Shown here: piece by piece, positions 47,725 through 56,210 of the stretch
Numbering within the stretch: the first letter of the stretch is position 1
Layout: each line of letters starts with the position of its first letter
Assembly (NCBI GenBank): GCA_016841445.1
Contig: JAENZD010000005.1
Span: forward strand, 62,001 to 126,000
Reading direction: 5' to 3'
Length of the DNA stretch: 64,000 nucleotides
Source of the DNA: Anaerolineaceae bacterium
Lineage (GTDB): Bacteria > Chloroflexota > Anaerolineae > Anaerolineales > Anaerolineaceae
Program-made: the position numbers and the translations under genes
Notes under the pieces: generated by a model
What the model was told of the DNA's origin: nothing
Database searches by the model: none
Seen by the model: the letters and a program-made list of their open reading frames with translations, nothing else

Positions 47725-48087
47725 ATGCCCAAACAATTCTATACGGAACGAGATATCGAAGATATGGCGGCCCACGGTCAATATTCCCTCACCGTTGGTG
47801 AGGATGTTGTCCTGACAGAGCTTGCATTTGAAAAAGCTGAACGGTTAGGTGTTAAATTGGTTCAACCCCACCAAACACCCCCCGCAGCTCCCATCCGCCC
47901 GTATCTTTCTGACCCTGTTAAACCAGCAGGATCAGCTCAAATTTCCAGCTCAACACTGAGTGCAAGGAGTTCAGATTTGAGGGAGCGAATTCGATCTGCT
48001 GTAAAGGAGAAATTGGGAAACCAAATTGATCCCAATTTGCTGGAAACAATCATCACCCGGGTTTTGAATAATGTAGGGATTGAATAA
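47725..48087 (+). CDS. Small BMC-associated protein with C-terminal amphipathic helices
   Basis: A 120-residue protein of unknown function. The N-terminal 45 residues (FYTERDIEDMAAHGQYSLTV, then DVVLTELAFEKAERLGVKLV) resemble the leading segment seen in several BMC-associated proteins. A Pro/Ser-rich linker follows. Two helices close the protein, LRERIRSAVKEKLG and NLLETIITRVLNNVGIE, the last amphipathic like an encapsulation peptide. It may be an adaptor or scaffold that links cargo to shell. It sits between BMC-T and the two last BMC-P genes. Confidence 0.7.
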   Translation: MPKQFYTERDIEDMAAHGQYSLTVGEDVVLTELAFEKAERLGVKLVQPHQTPPAAPIRPYLSDPVKPAGSAQISSSTLSARSSDLRERIRSAVKEKLGNQIDPNLLETIITRVLNNVGIE

Positions 48088-48090
48088 GCG

Positions 48091-48411
48091 ATGCTGTTCG
48101 GACGAGTTCACGGAACCGCTGTTTGCACGATCAAATACCCCGGAACGGAAGGGGTCAAGTTATTGATCGTCCAACCGGTCAACAAGAACCTGGAACCCAT
48201 CGGTAAGCTTCAGGTAGCAGCTGATGTCGTCCAGGCTGGTGCGGGAGATCTGTGTGTGATGGTGCGTTCCCGTGAAGCAGCCCTGGCAATGCGAGACATC
48301 ACCTTTGTACCTGTTGACCTCGCACTTGTCGGCATTGTTGATGAGCTTGAAGTCCGTCCGGATGAAGACTTTGATTTTAACCTTCACACCGGCATAAATC
48401 AATTCACATAA
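48091..48411 (+). CDS. BMC-P pentameric shell vertex protein, paralogue 2
   Basis: A 106-residue EutN/CcmL-family protein, MLFGRVHGTAVCTIKYPGTE and GAGDLCVMVRSREAAL, with a longer C-terminal tail than paralogue 1. It begins 3 bases after the preceding stop. Confidence 0.9.
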   Translation: MLFGRVHGTAVCTIKYPGTEGVKLLIVQPVNKNLEPIGKLQVAADVVQAGAGDLCVMVRSREAALAMRDITFVPVDLALVGIVDELEVRPDEDFDFNLHTGINQFT

Positions 48412-48422
48412 TGGATTAACAA

Positions 48423-48692
48423 ATGGTTATTGGAAAAGTTGTTGGCACCATAGTGACGACCATCAGTCACCCGCACTACAAGAACCGGCGTTTGCTGGTT
48501 GTTCAACCCTTGCTACCTGAAGATGAAGATCCTTCTGGCGATTTTATCGCGCTTGACAACACACACGCTGGAATTGGGGACACCGTGCTGGTAAACCGGG
48601 ACGGCAATGGTGCCCGGCAGGTTTTGGAAAATCCGGATGCCTGTGTGATCTCCGTAATCATCGGGATAGTAGATTCCGTATCCATCATTTAG
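48423..48692 (+). CDS. BMC-P pentameric shell vertex protein, paralogue 3
   Basis: An 89-residue EutN/CcmL-family protein, MVIGKVVGTIVTTISHPHYK and GIGDTVLVNRDGNGARQ. It ends the microcompartment operon. Downstream, 48693-48912 holds no gene. No convincing T-tailed terminator was found, only a weak AACC/GGTT hairpin near 48696. Confidence 0.9.
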   Translation: MVIGKVVGTIVTTISHPHYKNRRLLVVQPLLPEDEDPSGDFIALDNTHAGIGDTVLVNRDGNGARQVLENPDACVISVIIGIVDSVSII

Positions 48693-48912
48693 AGGCAACC
48701 TTCAAGGGGGTTTTTAATAACAAAATCATCATAGATCAAGTACTTCAAAAACCAAAAACAATCTTTCTTATTTGTGATTCGCCATGAAACAGATTTACGA
48801 GACGGCTTGAGGTATGCAGGAATAGAAGGTGCACCATGATAAGCCAGGAAAGCGAAACCAAGGCGGTGAAAAATATCAATACATAAAAATTTTATTAAAT
48901 CTATTGAAAAAA

Positions 48913-48941
48913 TTGACTTATGAGAGCCCTCATGATAAGAT
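48913..48941 (+). promoter_or_regulatory. Promoter with palindrome in the spacer, upstream of the yacL-like gene
   Basis: TTGACT (48913-48918) and TAAGAT (48936-48941) with 17 bases between. The spacer contains ATGAG-AGCC-CTCAT, a possible operator. It separates the housekeeping run from the microcompartment operon. Confidence 0.55.
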
Positions 48942-48992
48942 TTAATTAGTCATTATTCATTTTTATTTTGCACATTAAAAGGAGTTATTTAT

Positions 48993-50075
48993 ATGTCTAT
49001 CGAACTTATATCCCGAATTTTCGGGCTCATTATTTTTGGCATTATCGGCGCTTTTTTAGGCGATTCCTTCGGAACACTGATCCAGGAAATCCCGCCTGCT
49101 ACATTAATTTCATACATCATTTACAGAATCTTGATCATATTGCTTACCGGCGGAATAGGTTATTTCGTTGCACCCTGGATATCTGTAAAACCGGTTAAAT
49201 CGATCCGAAAGCAGTTAAGCAAAGTTTCCGCTCGTACACTCGCTTATGGGTTAATCGGCCTGATTGTCGGGCTGATTGTCGCCGCGCTCATGGCTTACCC
49301 ACTTTCCCTTTTGCCGCCCATCCTGGCTCAAATCCTTCCATTCATCGCCGTACTCCTTTTTGGCTACCTTGGCATTGTATTATTCGTCTCACGCCAAAAG
49401 GAACTGCACAATGTCTTTCGAACATTTTCAAAAGGCGACGAAGCGGACGAAAAGGAGGAGACCAGCGGGTTCCAGGACTCACGCCGGATATTGGTGGATA
49501 CCAGCGCTATCATCGATGGACGCATTGCAGATATCGCCAAAACCGGGTTCATCCCTGGACGTCTGTTAATTCCCCGTTTCGTGCTTAATGAGCTTCAATA
49601 TGTCAGTGACTCAGCAGACAACCTCAGGCGGCAGCGCGGGCGGCGCGGTATGGAAGTTCTTTCAAATCTCCAAAAAGATACATCAATCCCTGTGACCATT
49701 ACCGATATTGATGTCGAAGGTGTTCGTGAGGTTGATGAAAGGCTGGTCGTCCTGGCAAGGCAGTTAAGCTGTCCGATCCTGACCAATGACTACAACCTCA
49801 ATCGTGTCGCCGAATTACAGGGTGTCTCAATTTTGAATATCAATGAACTTGCAAATGCCGTAAAAGCGATCCTTTTGCCGGGTGAAACTTTGGAAATGAA
49901 GATCATTCAGGAAGGTAAAGAGTACGGTCAGGGTGTAGGTTACATGGAAGATGGCACCATGGTTGTGGTGGAAAACGGTCACAAGTTCATCAGTAAAACT
50001 ATCGAAATTGAAGTGACAAAAGTTCTACAGACTGCAGCCGGTCGCATGATCTTTGCAAAACCTTTAAAAGATTAA
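48993..50075 (+). CDS. YacL-like PIN/TRAM domain membrane protein
   Basis: A 360-residue protein with four N-terminal membrane segments (to about residue 135). A PIN nuclease domain (about 165-280) begins ILVDTSAIIDGRIADI, with further acidic residues in LNELQYVSD, GVREVDERLV and ILTNDYNLN. A C-terminal TRAM domain (about 295-355) follows. The acidic cluster looks intact, so RNase activity is possible. In Firmicutes yacL lies near cysS and rlmB, as here. AAAGGAG precedes the ATG. Confidence 0.88.
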   Translation: MSIELISRIFGLIIFGIIGAFLGDSFGTLIQEIPPATLISYIIYRILIILLTGGIGYFVAPWISVKPVKSIRKQLSKVSARTLAYGLIGLIVGLIVAALMAYPLSLLPPILAQILPFIAVLLFGYLGIVLFVSRQKELHNVFRTFSKGDEADEKEETSGFQDSRRILVDTSAIIDGRIADIAKTGFIPGRLLIPRFVLNELQYVSDSADNLRRQRGRRGMEVLSNLQKDTSIPVTITDIDVEGVREVDERLVVLARQLSCPILTNDYNLNRVAELQGVSILNINELANAVKAILLPGETLEMKIIQEGKEYGQGVGYMEDGTMVVVENGHKFISKTIEIEVTKVLQTAAGRMIFAKPLKD

Positions 50076-50117
50076 TCCATCAGCCAGCTATCCAAACAAG
50101 ATATGGAGTTTAAAAAC

Positions 50118-51518
50118 ATGTCTTTACGAGTTTATAACACGCTTACCCGAGAAAAATCCGATTTCAAGCCCATCGAAGAGGGGAAAGTCCGCATGTATGT
50201 ATGCGGTCCAACCGTCTACGATAGTGCACATGTTGGGCACGCGATGTCCGCGCTTGTCTTTGATGTGGTACGTCGCTATTTGATGTATAAAGGTTTTGAA
50301 GTCGATTACGTCATGAACTTCACGGATGTTGATGATAAGATCATTGACCGTGCTAACCGCCTGGGTGTTGACCCATTTGAACTAGCTGAAGGATACATCG
50401 AAGAATTCAAGAAAGACCTCAAGGACCTGAACATTCTCTTTGCCACTGAAAATCCTAGGGCGACTGAAGAGATCGAAACCATCATTGATATGGTCGCTCG
50501 TTTGCTGGAAAATGATGTTGCTTATGAAGTTGACGGTGATGTTTACTTCCGAGTGGAAAAAGCAAAAGATTATGGGAAGCTTTCCGGTCGAAAGCTCGAA
50601 GAAATGAACGCGGGCAGCCGGATTCGTGTGGATGAACGCAAAGAAAATCCCATGGATTTTGCAGTCTGGAAATCTGCGAAGGAAGGTGAACCCGCCTGGG
50701 ACAGCCCCTGGGGACCGGGCCGGCCGGGCTGGCATATCGAATGTTCAGCGATGAATCTCAGTCACCTGGGGCAGCAAATTGATATCCACGGCGGCGGGAA
50801 TGACTTGATCTTTCCTCATCACGAAAATGAAATCGCCCAAACAGAAACCATCACAGGTAAACCCTTCGCCCGGTATTGGATGCATAACGGGATGCTGCAA
50901 CTCAAAGGCGAAAAAATGTCTAAATCATTGGGCAATCTCGTACCGATTCGCGATTTTTTGAAGGAGCACACAGGGGATGTCATGCGGCTGATCGTTCTGA
51001 GTTCCCACTACTGCAGCCCTCTGACATTCAACGATGAAGTTATCCAGGCTAATGAACGGGCACTCGAGCGGCTGCTTTCAGCCAAACGTCCTGCAATGCC
51101 TGACGCAAACGGTGCACCACAGCAGACTCTCCAGGAATTACAGGCACAAGAAGATAAAACCAACCAGGAATTCATCAATGCCATGGATGAAGACTTCAAC
51201 ACAGCAGGGGCATTGGCCTCAATTTTCGACCTGGTCCGCAGTATCAACCAGGCAAGAGCAGCAGGTGCTTCAGATTCTGAACTGGAATCTGCCCAGGAGA
51301 CCTTTGGTGAGCTCACAGGTGTTTTAGGTCTTGTTTTTAATGAAAAAGAAATTGTACTGACTGCTGCAGATGCCTTCATCGATTTACTATTAGACCTGAG
51401 ACAAGAACTACGAAAACAAAAAAACTACGACCTTTCGGACCGCATTCGTGATGACCTGATGGAAAAGGGCGTTGTTATCGAAGATACCCCCCAGGGATCA
51501 ACCTGGCGCTGGGAGTGA
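50118..51518 (+). CDS. cysS: Cysteine--tRNA ligase
   Basis: A 466-residue class I synthetase with the HIGH-like [11 protein letters not shown], the zinc site Cys in [15 protein letters not shown] and HIECSAMN, and KMSKS in [11 protein letters not shown]. The ATG at 50118 ([10 protein letters not shown]) with GGAG upstream is preferred to an in-frame ATG at 50103. It charges tRNA-Cys. The rlmB start lies three bases after its stop. Confidence 0.95.
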   Translation: MSLRVYNTLTREKSDFKPIEEGKVRMYVCGPTVYDSAHVGHAMSALVFDVVRRYLMYKGFEVDYVMNFTDVDDKIIDRANRLGVDPFELAEGYIEEFKKDLKDLNILFATENPRATEEIETIIDMVARLLENDVAYEVDGDVYFRVEKAKDYGKLSGRKLEEMNAGSRIRVDERKENPMDFAVWKSAKEGEPAWDSPWGPGRPGWHIECSAMNLSHLGQQIDIHGGGNDLIFPHHENEIAQTETITGKPFARYWMHNGMLQLKGEKMSKSLGNLVPIRDFLKEHTGDVMRLIVLSSHYCSPLTFNDEVIQANERALERLLSAKRPAMPDANGAPQQTLQELQAQEDKTNQEFINAMDEDFNTAGALASIFDLVRSINQARAAGASDSELESAQETFGELTGVLGLVFNEKEIVLTAADAFIDLLLDLRQELRKQKNYDLSDRIRDDLMEKGVVIEDTPQGSTWRWE

Positions 51519-51521
51519 CCT

Positions 51522-52262
51522 GTGAGTGATTGGATCACCGGGCGAAATCCGGTCTATGAAGTCCTGAGAGCCCGTCGCCGCCAAATAGAGCAGTTGTGGA
51601 TAGCGCAGGGAGCAAAAGAACTGGGGCGTTTGGCTGAAATTATCAACATGGCCAGGTCCTTCAAAGTACCTGTAAAATTTGTCCCCCGAAACGATCTGGA
51701 TCGCATAGAATCGCATCACCAGGCTGTAGCCCTTAAAACAAGTGGCTACCCTTATACTGGTCTGGAATCAATCATTCTGACTGCACAGTCACGTTCTGAA
51801 GCGGTCTTTGTACTGCTATTGGATCAAATCCAGGACCCTCAAAATCTGGGAACGTTAATACGTTCTGCAGAAGCATTTGGTGTGCATGGTGTAATTATCC
51901 CCACTGCCAGGTCAGCCTCCATAACCCCTGCCGTCGTCAATGCTTCGTCTGGCGCGACAGAGATGCTCCAAATTGCGCAGCATAATATTGCCCAGGCGAT
52001 GGACAGGCTCAAAGAGGTTGGTGGGTGGATGGTTGGCCTGGAAGACAGTCCAGAAGCCCAACACCCTAGTCAGATCAACTTAAATGGGGGCATCGGCTTG
52101 GTGGTCGGCAGTGAAGGCCAGGGGCTGCGCAGATTGGTCAGGGAAAAATGTGACCTTCTGATGCGCCTCCCAATGCAAGGCCAGATCGACTCATTAAATG
52201 CATCGGTAGCAGGATCAATAGCCCTTTTCCTTGCCCGTCAGGCGAGAGATACTGGGGCATAA
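51522..52262 (+). CDS. rlmB: 23S rRNA 2'-O-ribose methyltransferase, TrmH/RlmB family
   Basis: A 246-residue SPOUT enzyme with an N-terminal L7Ae-like substrate-binding domain and the knot motifs LLDQIQDPQNLGTLIRSAEA, LVVGSEGQGL and MQGQIDSLNASVAGSIALF. It methylates a conserved guanosine (G2251 type) using S-adenosylmethionine. The start is GTG, immediately after cysS, so the two are translationally close. Confidence 0.9.
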   Translation: MSDWITGRNPVYEVLRARRRQIEQLWIAQGAKELGRLAEIINMARSFKVPVKFVPRNDLDRIESHHQAVALKTSGYPYTGLESIILTAQSRSEAVFVLLLDQIQDPQNLGTLIRSAEAFGVHGVIIPTARSASITPAVVNASSGATEMLQIAQHNIAQAMDRLKEVGGWMVGLEDSPEAQHPSQINLNGGIGLVVGSEGQGLRRLVREKCDLLMRLPMQGQIDSLNASVAGSIALFLARQARDTGA

Positions 52263-52440
52263 ATTCCTAAACAATGCTAAATGATTAAGTAGCAATGCCA
52301 CCAAGCGTTTTCATGAATTACCTTAAAATATCCATTTTTAATGTGATTTAATGCGATAAAGATAGTAATATTTATAAAGTTTATATAAATCTATTGTAAA
52401 ATAATATCAGTTAACTAAAGATCACGAGAGAGGAACAATT

Positions 52441-52923
52441 ATGAAAATAAATAAAAAATTAAACGAAGCGATCAATACCCAAATTGGTGAGGAATTAAAA
52501 GCATCAAATGGTTATGCCAATATGGCCGCTTATTTCAACAGCCTTGGTTTATTGAGGCTTTCCGGCATGTTCTTTGAACAATCCGAGGAAGAACGTGAAC
52601 ATGCGATGAAATTTGTTCACTTCCTTCTTGAGGTTGAAGGTGATGTCGCTATCCCAGCAGTACCGGCTGTTCCTTATACCTTTGAGTCAATCAAAGGTTG
52701 TTTTGAAACGGCTCTTGCATGGGAAAAAGAGGTCACTGGAAATATCAACAACCTGATGGATATAGCAGTTGAACTCAAGGACTATGTCTCACAGGATTTC
52801 CTGCAGTGGTATGTTAACGAACAGGTTGAAGAAGAAAATACCATGAACCACCTGGTTGCTTTAACAGAAGCCCTGGGTGATCGCCCAATGCTCATGCTTG
52901 AGGCCTATCTGTCAAAAGAATAA
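52441..52923 (+). CDS. Bacterial non-heme ferritin
   Basis: A 160-residue four-helix ferritin. Ferroxidase ligands appear in ASNGYANMAAYF, FFEQSEEEREHAMKF and the later NEQVEEENTMNHL. It oxidises and stores iron as 24-mers. GAGAGGA precedes the ATG, and an AT-rich region with TATAAA-type boxes lies before it. A strong terminator follows. Confidence 0.93.
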   Translation: MKINKKLNEAINTQIGEELKASNGYANMAAYFNSLGLLRLSGMFFEQSEEEREHAMKFVHFLLEVEGDVAIPAVPAVPYTFESIKGCFETALAWEKEVTGNINNLMDIAVELKDYVSQDFLQWYVNEQVEEENTMNHLVALTEALGDRPMLMLEAYLSKE

Positions 52924-52945
52924 TTTGAAAACATAGGTTAAAAAT

Positions 52946-52980
52946 CGGGCTGTCAGTAAATCGATTGACAGCCCGTTTTC
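52946..52980 (+). terminator. Intrinsic terminator of the ferritin gene
   Basis: Perfect 10-bp stem CGGGCTGTCA / TGACAGCCCG with a 10-base loop, then TTTTC. Confidence 0.85.
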
Positions 52981-53060
52981 ATTTAAACCATCACTTGAAA
53001 CACCTCAAATCACCTTCAGGTAAAAGGGACGCTTTAAAGATACGAAGTCACCATAACCCA

Positions 53061-53110
53061 GCCTTCCCCTGGGGGAAGGTGGCACGCCAAAGGCGTGACG
53101 GATGAGGGGG
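53061..53110. repeat. Structured REP-like intergenic repeat
   Basis: Two adjacent perfect hairpins: CCTTCCCC/GGGGAAGG (53062-53079) and CACGCC/GGCGTG (53083-53097), followed by ACGGATGAGGGGG. From memory, elements of this form (CTTCCCC-GGGGAAGGTGGC...GGCGTGACGGATGAGGGG) recur between genes in many anaerobic bacteria. Only one copy is in this window. Confidence 0.6.
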
Positions 53111-53155
53111 AAAATATAAATCCGATCCAGGAATCTGATTTCTATTAGTTGATAT

Positions 53156-53680
53156 CTAGTTCAGGACTAAAAACCACATCACAAACAATGAGATCATCAA
53201 AACAGCAATTCCAAGACGGGCGAAAACGGCCCAACCGCACCCCGCCGCCATACTGGTCATTGAACGCAAGGCAGCTTTTGTATTTTTGATCCGGATGAGC
53301 TCGATCAAAAACAAGATCAAAAATGCCGCTCCCAAACCGGCGATCGGTGTTAAGAAAATGCTGACAAGGATCATCCCCAAAAAACTCAGTAAAATTCCCC
53401 ACCAACTTGCCCCCTTCGCTCTTGCGCCACCAACCATGAAAATATTATCAAGCACATTTCCCAAAAGCATGAGCATAGTGATCACAACAAACGTGGCAAT
53501 CGTCAGTGTAAAGGTCCATGGACCAACATGATAATTAAACAGGGTTGAAATCCCCCAAACAAGGATAGAAACCCAGATGACCGTGAGTCCTGGGAAAAAG
53601 ACCAGGAATAATCCAAAAAAACCAATCAGCATCCCCAATATTACGACGATCAATAAGGGGATTTCAATCCATATCGGCAT
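53156..53680 (-). CDS. DUF456 family membrane protein
   Basis: A 174-residue protein with four to five hydrophobic helices and the glycine-rich segments GGARAKGASWWGILLSFLGM and FLTPIAGLGAAFLILFLIE, typical of DUF456. Function unknown. The ATG shares its A with the serS stop (TAATG), suggesting coupled translation. Confidence 0.85.
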   Translation of the reverse strand: MPIWIEIPLLIVVILGMLIGFFGLFLVFFPGLTVIWVSILVWGISTLFNYHVGPWTFTLTIATFVVITMLMLLGNVLDNIFMVGGARAKGASWWGILLSFLGMILVSIFLTPIAGLGAAFLILFLIELIRIKNTKAALRSMTSMAAGCGWAVFARLGIAVLMISLFVMWFLVLN

Positions 53681-54960
53681 TATTCAGGACGAATTACGTC
53701 ATATCCCCGCATTAATGGACGCAGAACTTCCGGTATGACAACTGACCCATCTGCCTGCTGGTAATTTTCAAGGACAGCGATCAGCGTTCTTGGCATCCCT
53801 AACCCGGAACCGTTCAGCGTATGCAAAAAGCGAGTCCCTTTGCCATCTGCAGGCCGGTAGCGGATCCCAGCCCGTCGCGCCTGGAATTCCCCCACATTTG
53901 AAATTGAAGAAATTTCAAGCCATTCGCCGCAGCCTGGCGCCCAAACTTCAAGATCATATGTTTTATGTGATCCAAATCCTAAATCGCCAGTTGACTGCAG
54001 TAAAACCCTGTATGTCAGTCCCAAGCTGGCGACAGTCTCTTCGGCATCACGCAGCATTTTTTCATGTTCTTCAGCTGAATGTTCTGGTTTGCAGTAGGTA
54101 TACATTTCAACTTTATCGAATTGATGTCCACGCTTAATGCCGCGTACATCTCGCCCTGCGCTCATCTTTTCACGTCTGAAGCAGGCTGTATAAGCTGTGT
54201 AACGGATCGGCAGTTGTTCTTCATCCAGGATATCACCCATGTGAAGCCCTGTCAGCGGCACTTCAGCCGTCGGTACCATCCACAAATCCTCTTCAACATC
54301 CCGGTATAAATTATCTTTGAATTTTGGTAGTTGTCCGGACCCAAACAGGATCTCTTCACGCACCATAAAAGGCGGATATTTTTCCAAATATCCCTGGCGA
54401 ATATGTAAATCCACCATCCAGAAGATCAATGCGCGCTGCAGTAGTGCTCCGGCACCGCTCAAAACATAAAATCTCGAACCTGCCAGCTTGACCCCACTCT
54501 CAAAATCCAGAATGCCAAGTTCTGGACCAAGCTCCCAATGCGGTTTCGGGTCAAAATCATATTCAGGTATGTTACCCACTGTTCTCAAGACAACATTATC
54601 ACTGTCGTCGACACCTACCGGGACATCCTCGTCAGGAATGTTGGGAATTTCAGCCAGCAATGATTGCAGTTCCGTCTCAACATCATGCAGATGCGAATCG
54701 ACCTTATCGATTTTTTCACCCAGCTCACGCATTGATTCAATTTTTACCTGGCGTGCATCCTTATCTTTCATCCGCCCAATTTCTTTTGATACCGAATTAC
54801 GTTCTGAACGCATATCCTCAACCTGCACAATTAGGTCTCGCCGCTCTTCATCCAAAGCGATCATTTGTGACACCGGCGACGGATCCATCTGCCGTTTCTT
54901 CAGTGCTTCCCTGACGCGTTCAGGTTCTTCTCGGATCAATTTCATATCAAGCATGTTCAA
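53680..54960 (-). CDS. serS: Serine--tRNA ligase
   Basis: A 426-residue class II synthetase. An N-terminal coiled-coil tRNA-binding arm (about 30-100) precedes motif 2 ([20 protein letters not shown]) and motif 3 ([19 protein letters not shown]). It charges tRNA-Ser. The following gene (DUF456) overlaps its stop. Confidence 0.95.
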   Translation of the reverse strand: MNMLDMKLIREEPERVREALKKRQMDPSPVSQMIALDEERRDLIVQVEDMRSERNSVSKEIGRMKDKDARQVKIESMRELGEKIDKVDSHLHDVETELQSLLAEIPNIPDEDVPVGVDDSDNVVLRTVGNIPEYDFDPKPHWELGPELGILDFESGVKLAGSRFYVLSGAGALLQRALIFWMVDLHIRQGYLEKYPPFMVREEILFGSGQLPKFKDNLYRDVEEDLWMVPTAEVPLTGLHMGDILDEEQLPIRYTAYTACFRREKMSAGRDVRGIKRGHQFDKVEMYTYCKPEHSAEEHEKMLRDAEETVASLGLTYRVLLQSTGDLGFGSHKTYDLEVWAPGCGEWLEISSISNVGEFQARRAGIRYRPADGKGTRFLHTLNGSGLGMPRTLIAVLENYQQADGSVVIPEVLRPLMRGYDVIRPE

Positions 54961-55038
54961 TCAACTCCCATAGCTGGTGATTATCATTTGATTTTACCTT
55001 AATCTCTAAAATTGAATATCGATAAAATCATTAATCCA

Positions 55039-55731
55039 TTATTGATTTAACAGCTTAATTAAGGTTTGAGCATTCTCCCACGCATAACCGCGATGGGTGT
55101 TATCAAAGTAACAGAAAACATCTATCCCGGTCTCATTCCAGAAATTGATGCGGTCAACCCATAAACCCAGCTCATCCAGGTCATATGGGTCGTTATAAGT
55201 TCTTCTCGGCCCGTGAAGTCGAATATAAATGAAATTGGTTGTGGTCAGGATGGGGGATTTCTTAAAATCGATCTCGTAAACACAAAAAGCGACCTCATAT
55301 TTTTTAAGGAGGCTATAAACATCATCCCTGAACCAGGTATTGTTCCTGAATTCAATGGTATGCCGATATTCTTTTGGAAGATGCTCAAGAAAATTTTTCA
55401 ATCGTTCGGGGTCTACCCGCCATTGGGGAGGTAATTGAAATAAAATAGGGCCGCATTTATCTTTAAATTCAGAGATTCGCACGAAAAATCGAGTGAGGGT
55501 TTCTTCAGGTTCAAGCAGGTTTTTCATATGTGTGATGTATCGGTTAGATTTAACTGAAAAAATGAAGTCGGAAGGGACACGATCGCGCCAGTTCTGAATG
55601 GTTCTTCTCTTGGGTAACTGATAGAAAGTATTATTGATCTCAACCGTTGAGAAATGGTTTGCGTAATAAGTTAACTGCTCAGGTTTTTCCAGGTTTTCAG
55701 GATAAAAACGTCCTGTAAAATCCGGATACCC
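55039..55731 (-). pseudogene. DUF72 (YecE-like) gene lacking its 5' end
   Basis: The frame reads DUF72 signatures GRFYPENLEKPEQLTYYANH, FSTVEINNTFYQLP, VKSNRYITHM and PLQW-like downstream residues through to IDVFCYFDNTHRGYAWENA, about 230 codons. Above 55731 the expected start (M..IGTSG.SY) is missing. The frame continues through unrelated codons to a TAA near 55810 without any ATG, GTG or TTG. The first ATG inside is at 55527, in the middle of the domain. The gene therefore appears to have lost about 15 N-terminal codons. Confidence 0.7.
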
Positions 55732-55779
55732 TGGGGAAGCTTTTGGATATTCCTGCTGATTGTATTCCTGGTCACATAG

Positions 55780-56034
55780 GCTGGCGGCGTTTGGATTGGC
55801 CCATTTGGACCCACTTTATATGATGTCGCATGGTTACCCTTCTTGCTGGTTGGTCTGTTTTTTACCATCCTGCTGGTTGCAACAGTCCCGCCTCGCCCCA
55901 CACGAACCCCGGTAACCGTGGAACAGGCAAGAGAGACTGAAGCAGAACGTACAGTTTTGGCTGGTTTGACAATTTATTTCTGGATCGCATTGATCTTTAC
56001 GATTGTTGCTATCCTTCTGGGATACATCATCTGA
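55780..56034 (+). pseudogene. Fragment of a small two-span membrane protein
   Basis: From an in-frame TAG (55777-55779) the frame reads AGGVWIGPFGPTLYDVAWLP, LLVGLFFTILLVATVPPRP, then TIYFWIALIFTIVAILLGYI and a stop. No start codon with a ribosome site precedes it, apart from a weak TTG at 55843. Upstream of the TAG the same frame is hydrophobic (FWIFLLIVFLV). It looks like a gene whose 5' end was lost or mutated, directly opposite the truncated DUF72 gene. Confidence 0.5.
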
Positions 56035-56086
56035 TTTTGGATTGTGCTGCTTGAAATTTTGATCGAAAAATAAATAACAAAAGGAC

Positions 56087-56122
56087 AAACAGGCATGAAG
56101 ATTTTTCTCATGCCTGTTTGGT
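56087..56122 (+). terminator. Intrinsic terminator-like hairpin
   Basis: Perfect 12-bp stem AAACAGGCATGA / TCATGCCTGTTT with a 9-base loop, followed by GGTATTTGT. It lies 52 bases after the membrane-protein fragment. Confidence 0.6.
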
Positions 56123-56210
56123 ATTTGTGACCAAATCCTGACATAAACAACCAAATCCTTGCAGCAATTACAAGAATATTTTTCGAAGTGTTTTTATAAA
56201 AAGGCATCCT

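Noticed and set aside
42476-48692. Ethanolamine, propanediol or glycyl-radical type microcompartment
   Set aside because: EutBC, PduCDE and glycyl-radical enzymes are absent. The enzyme set is RpiB, DeoC and aldehyde dehydrogenase, so the sugar-phosphate class fits better.
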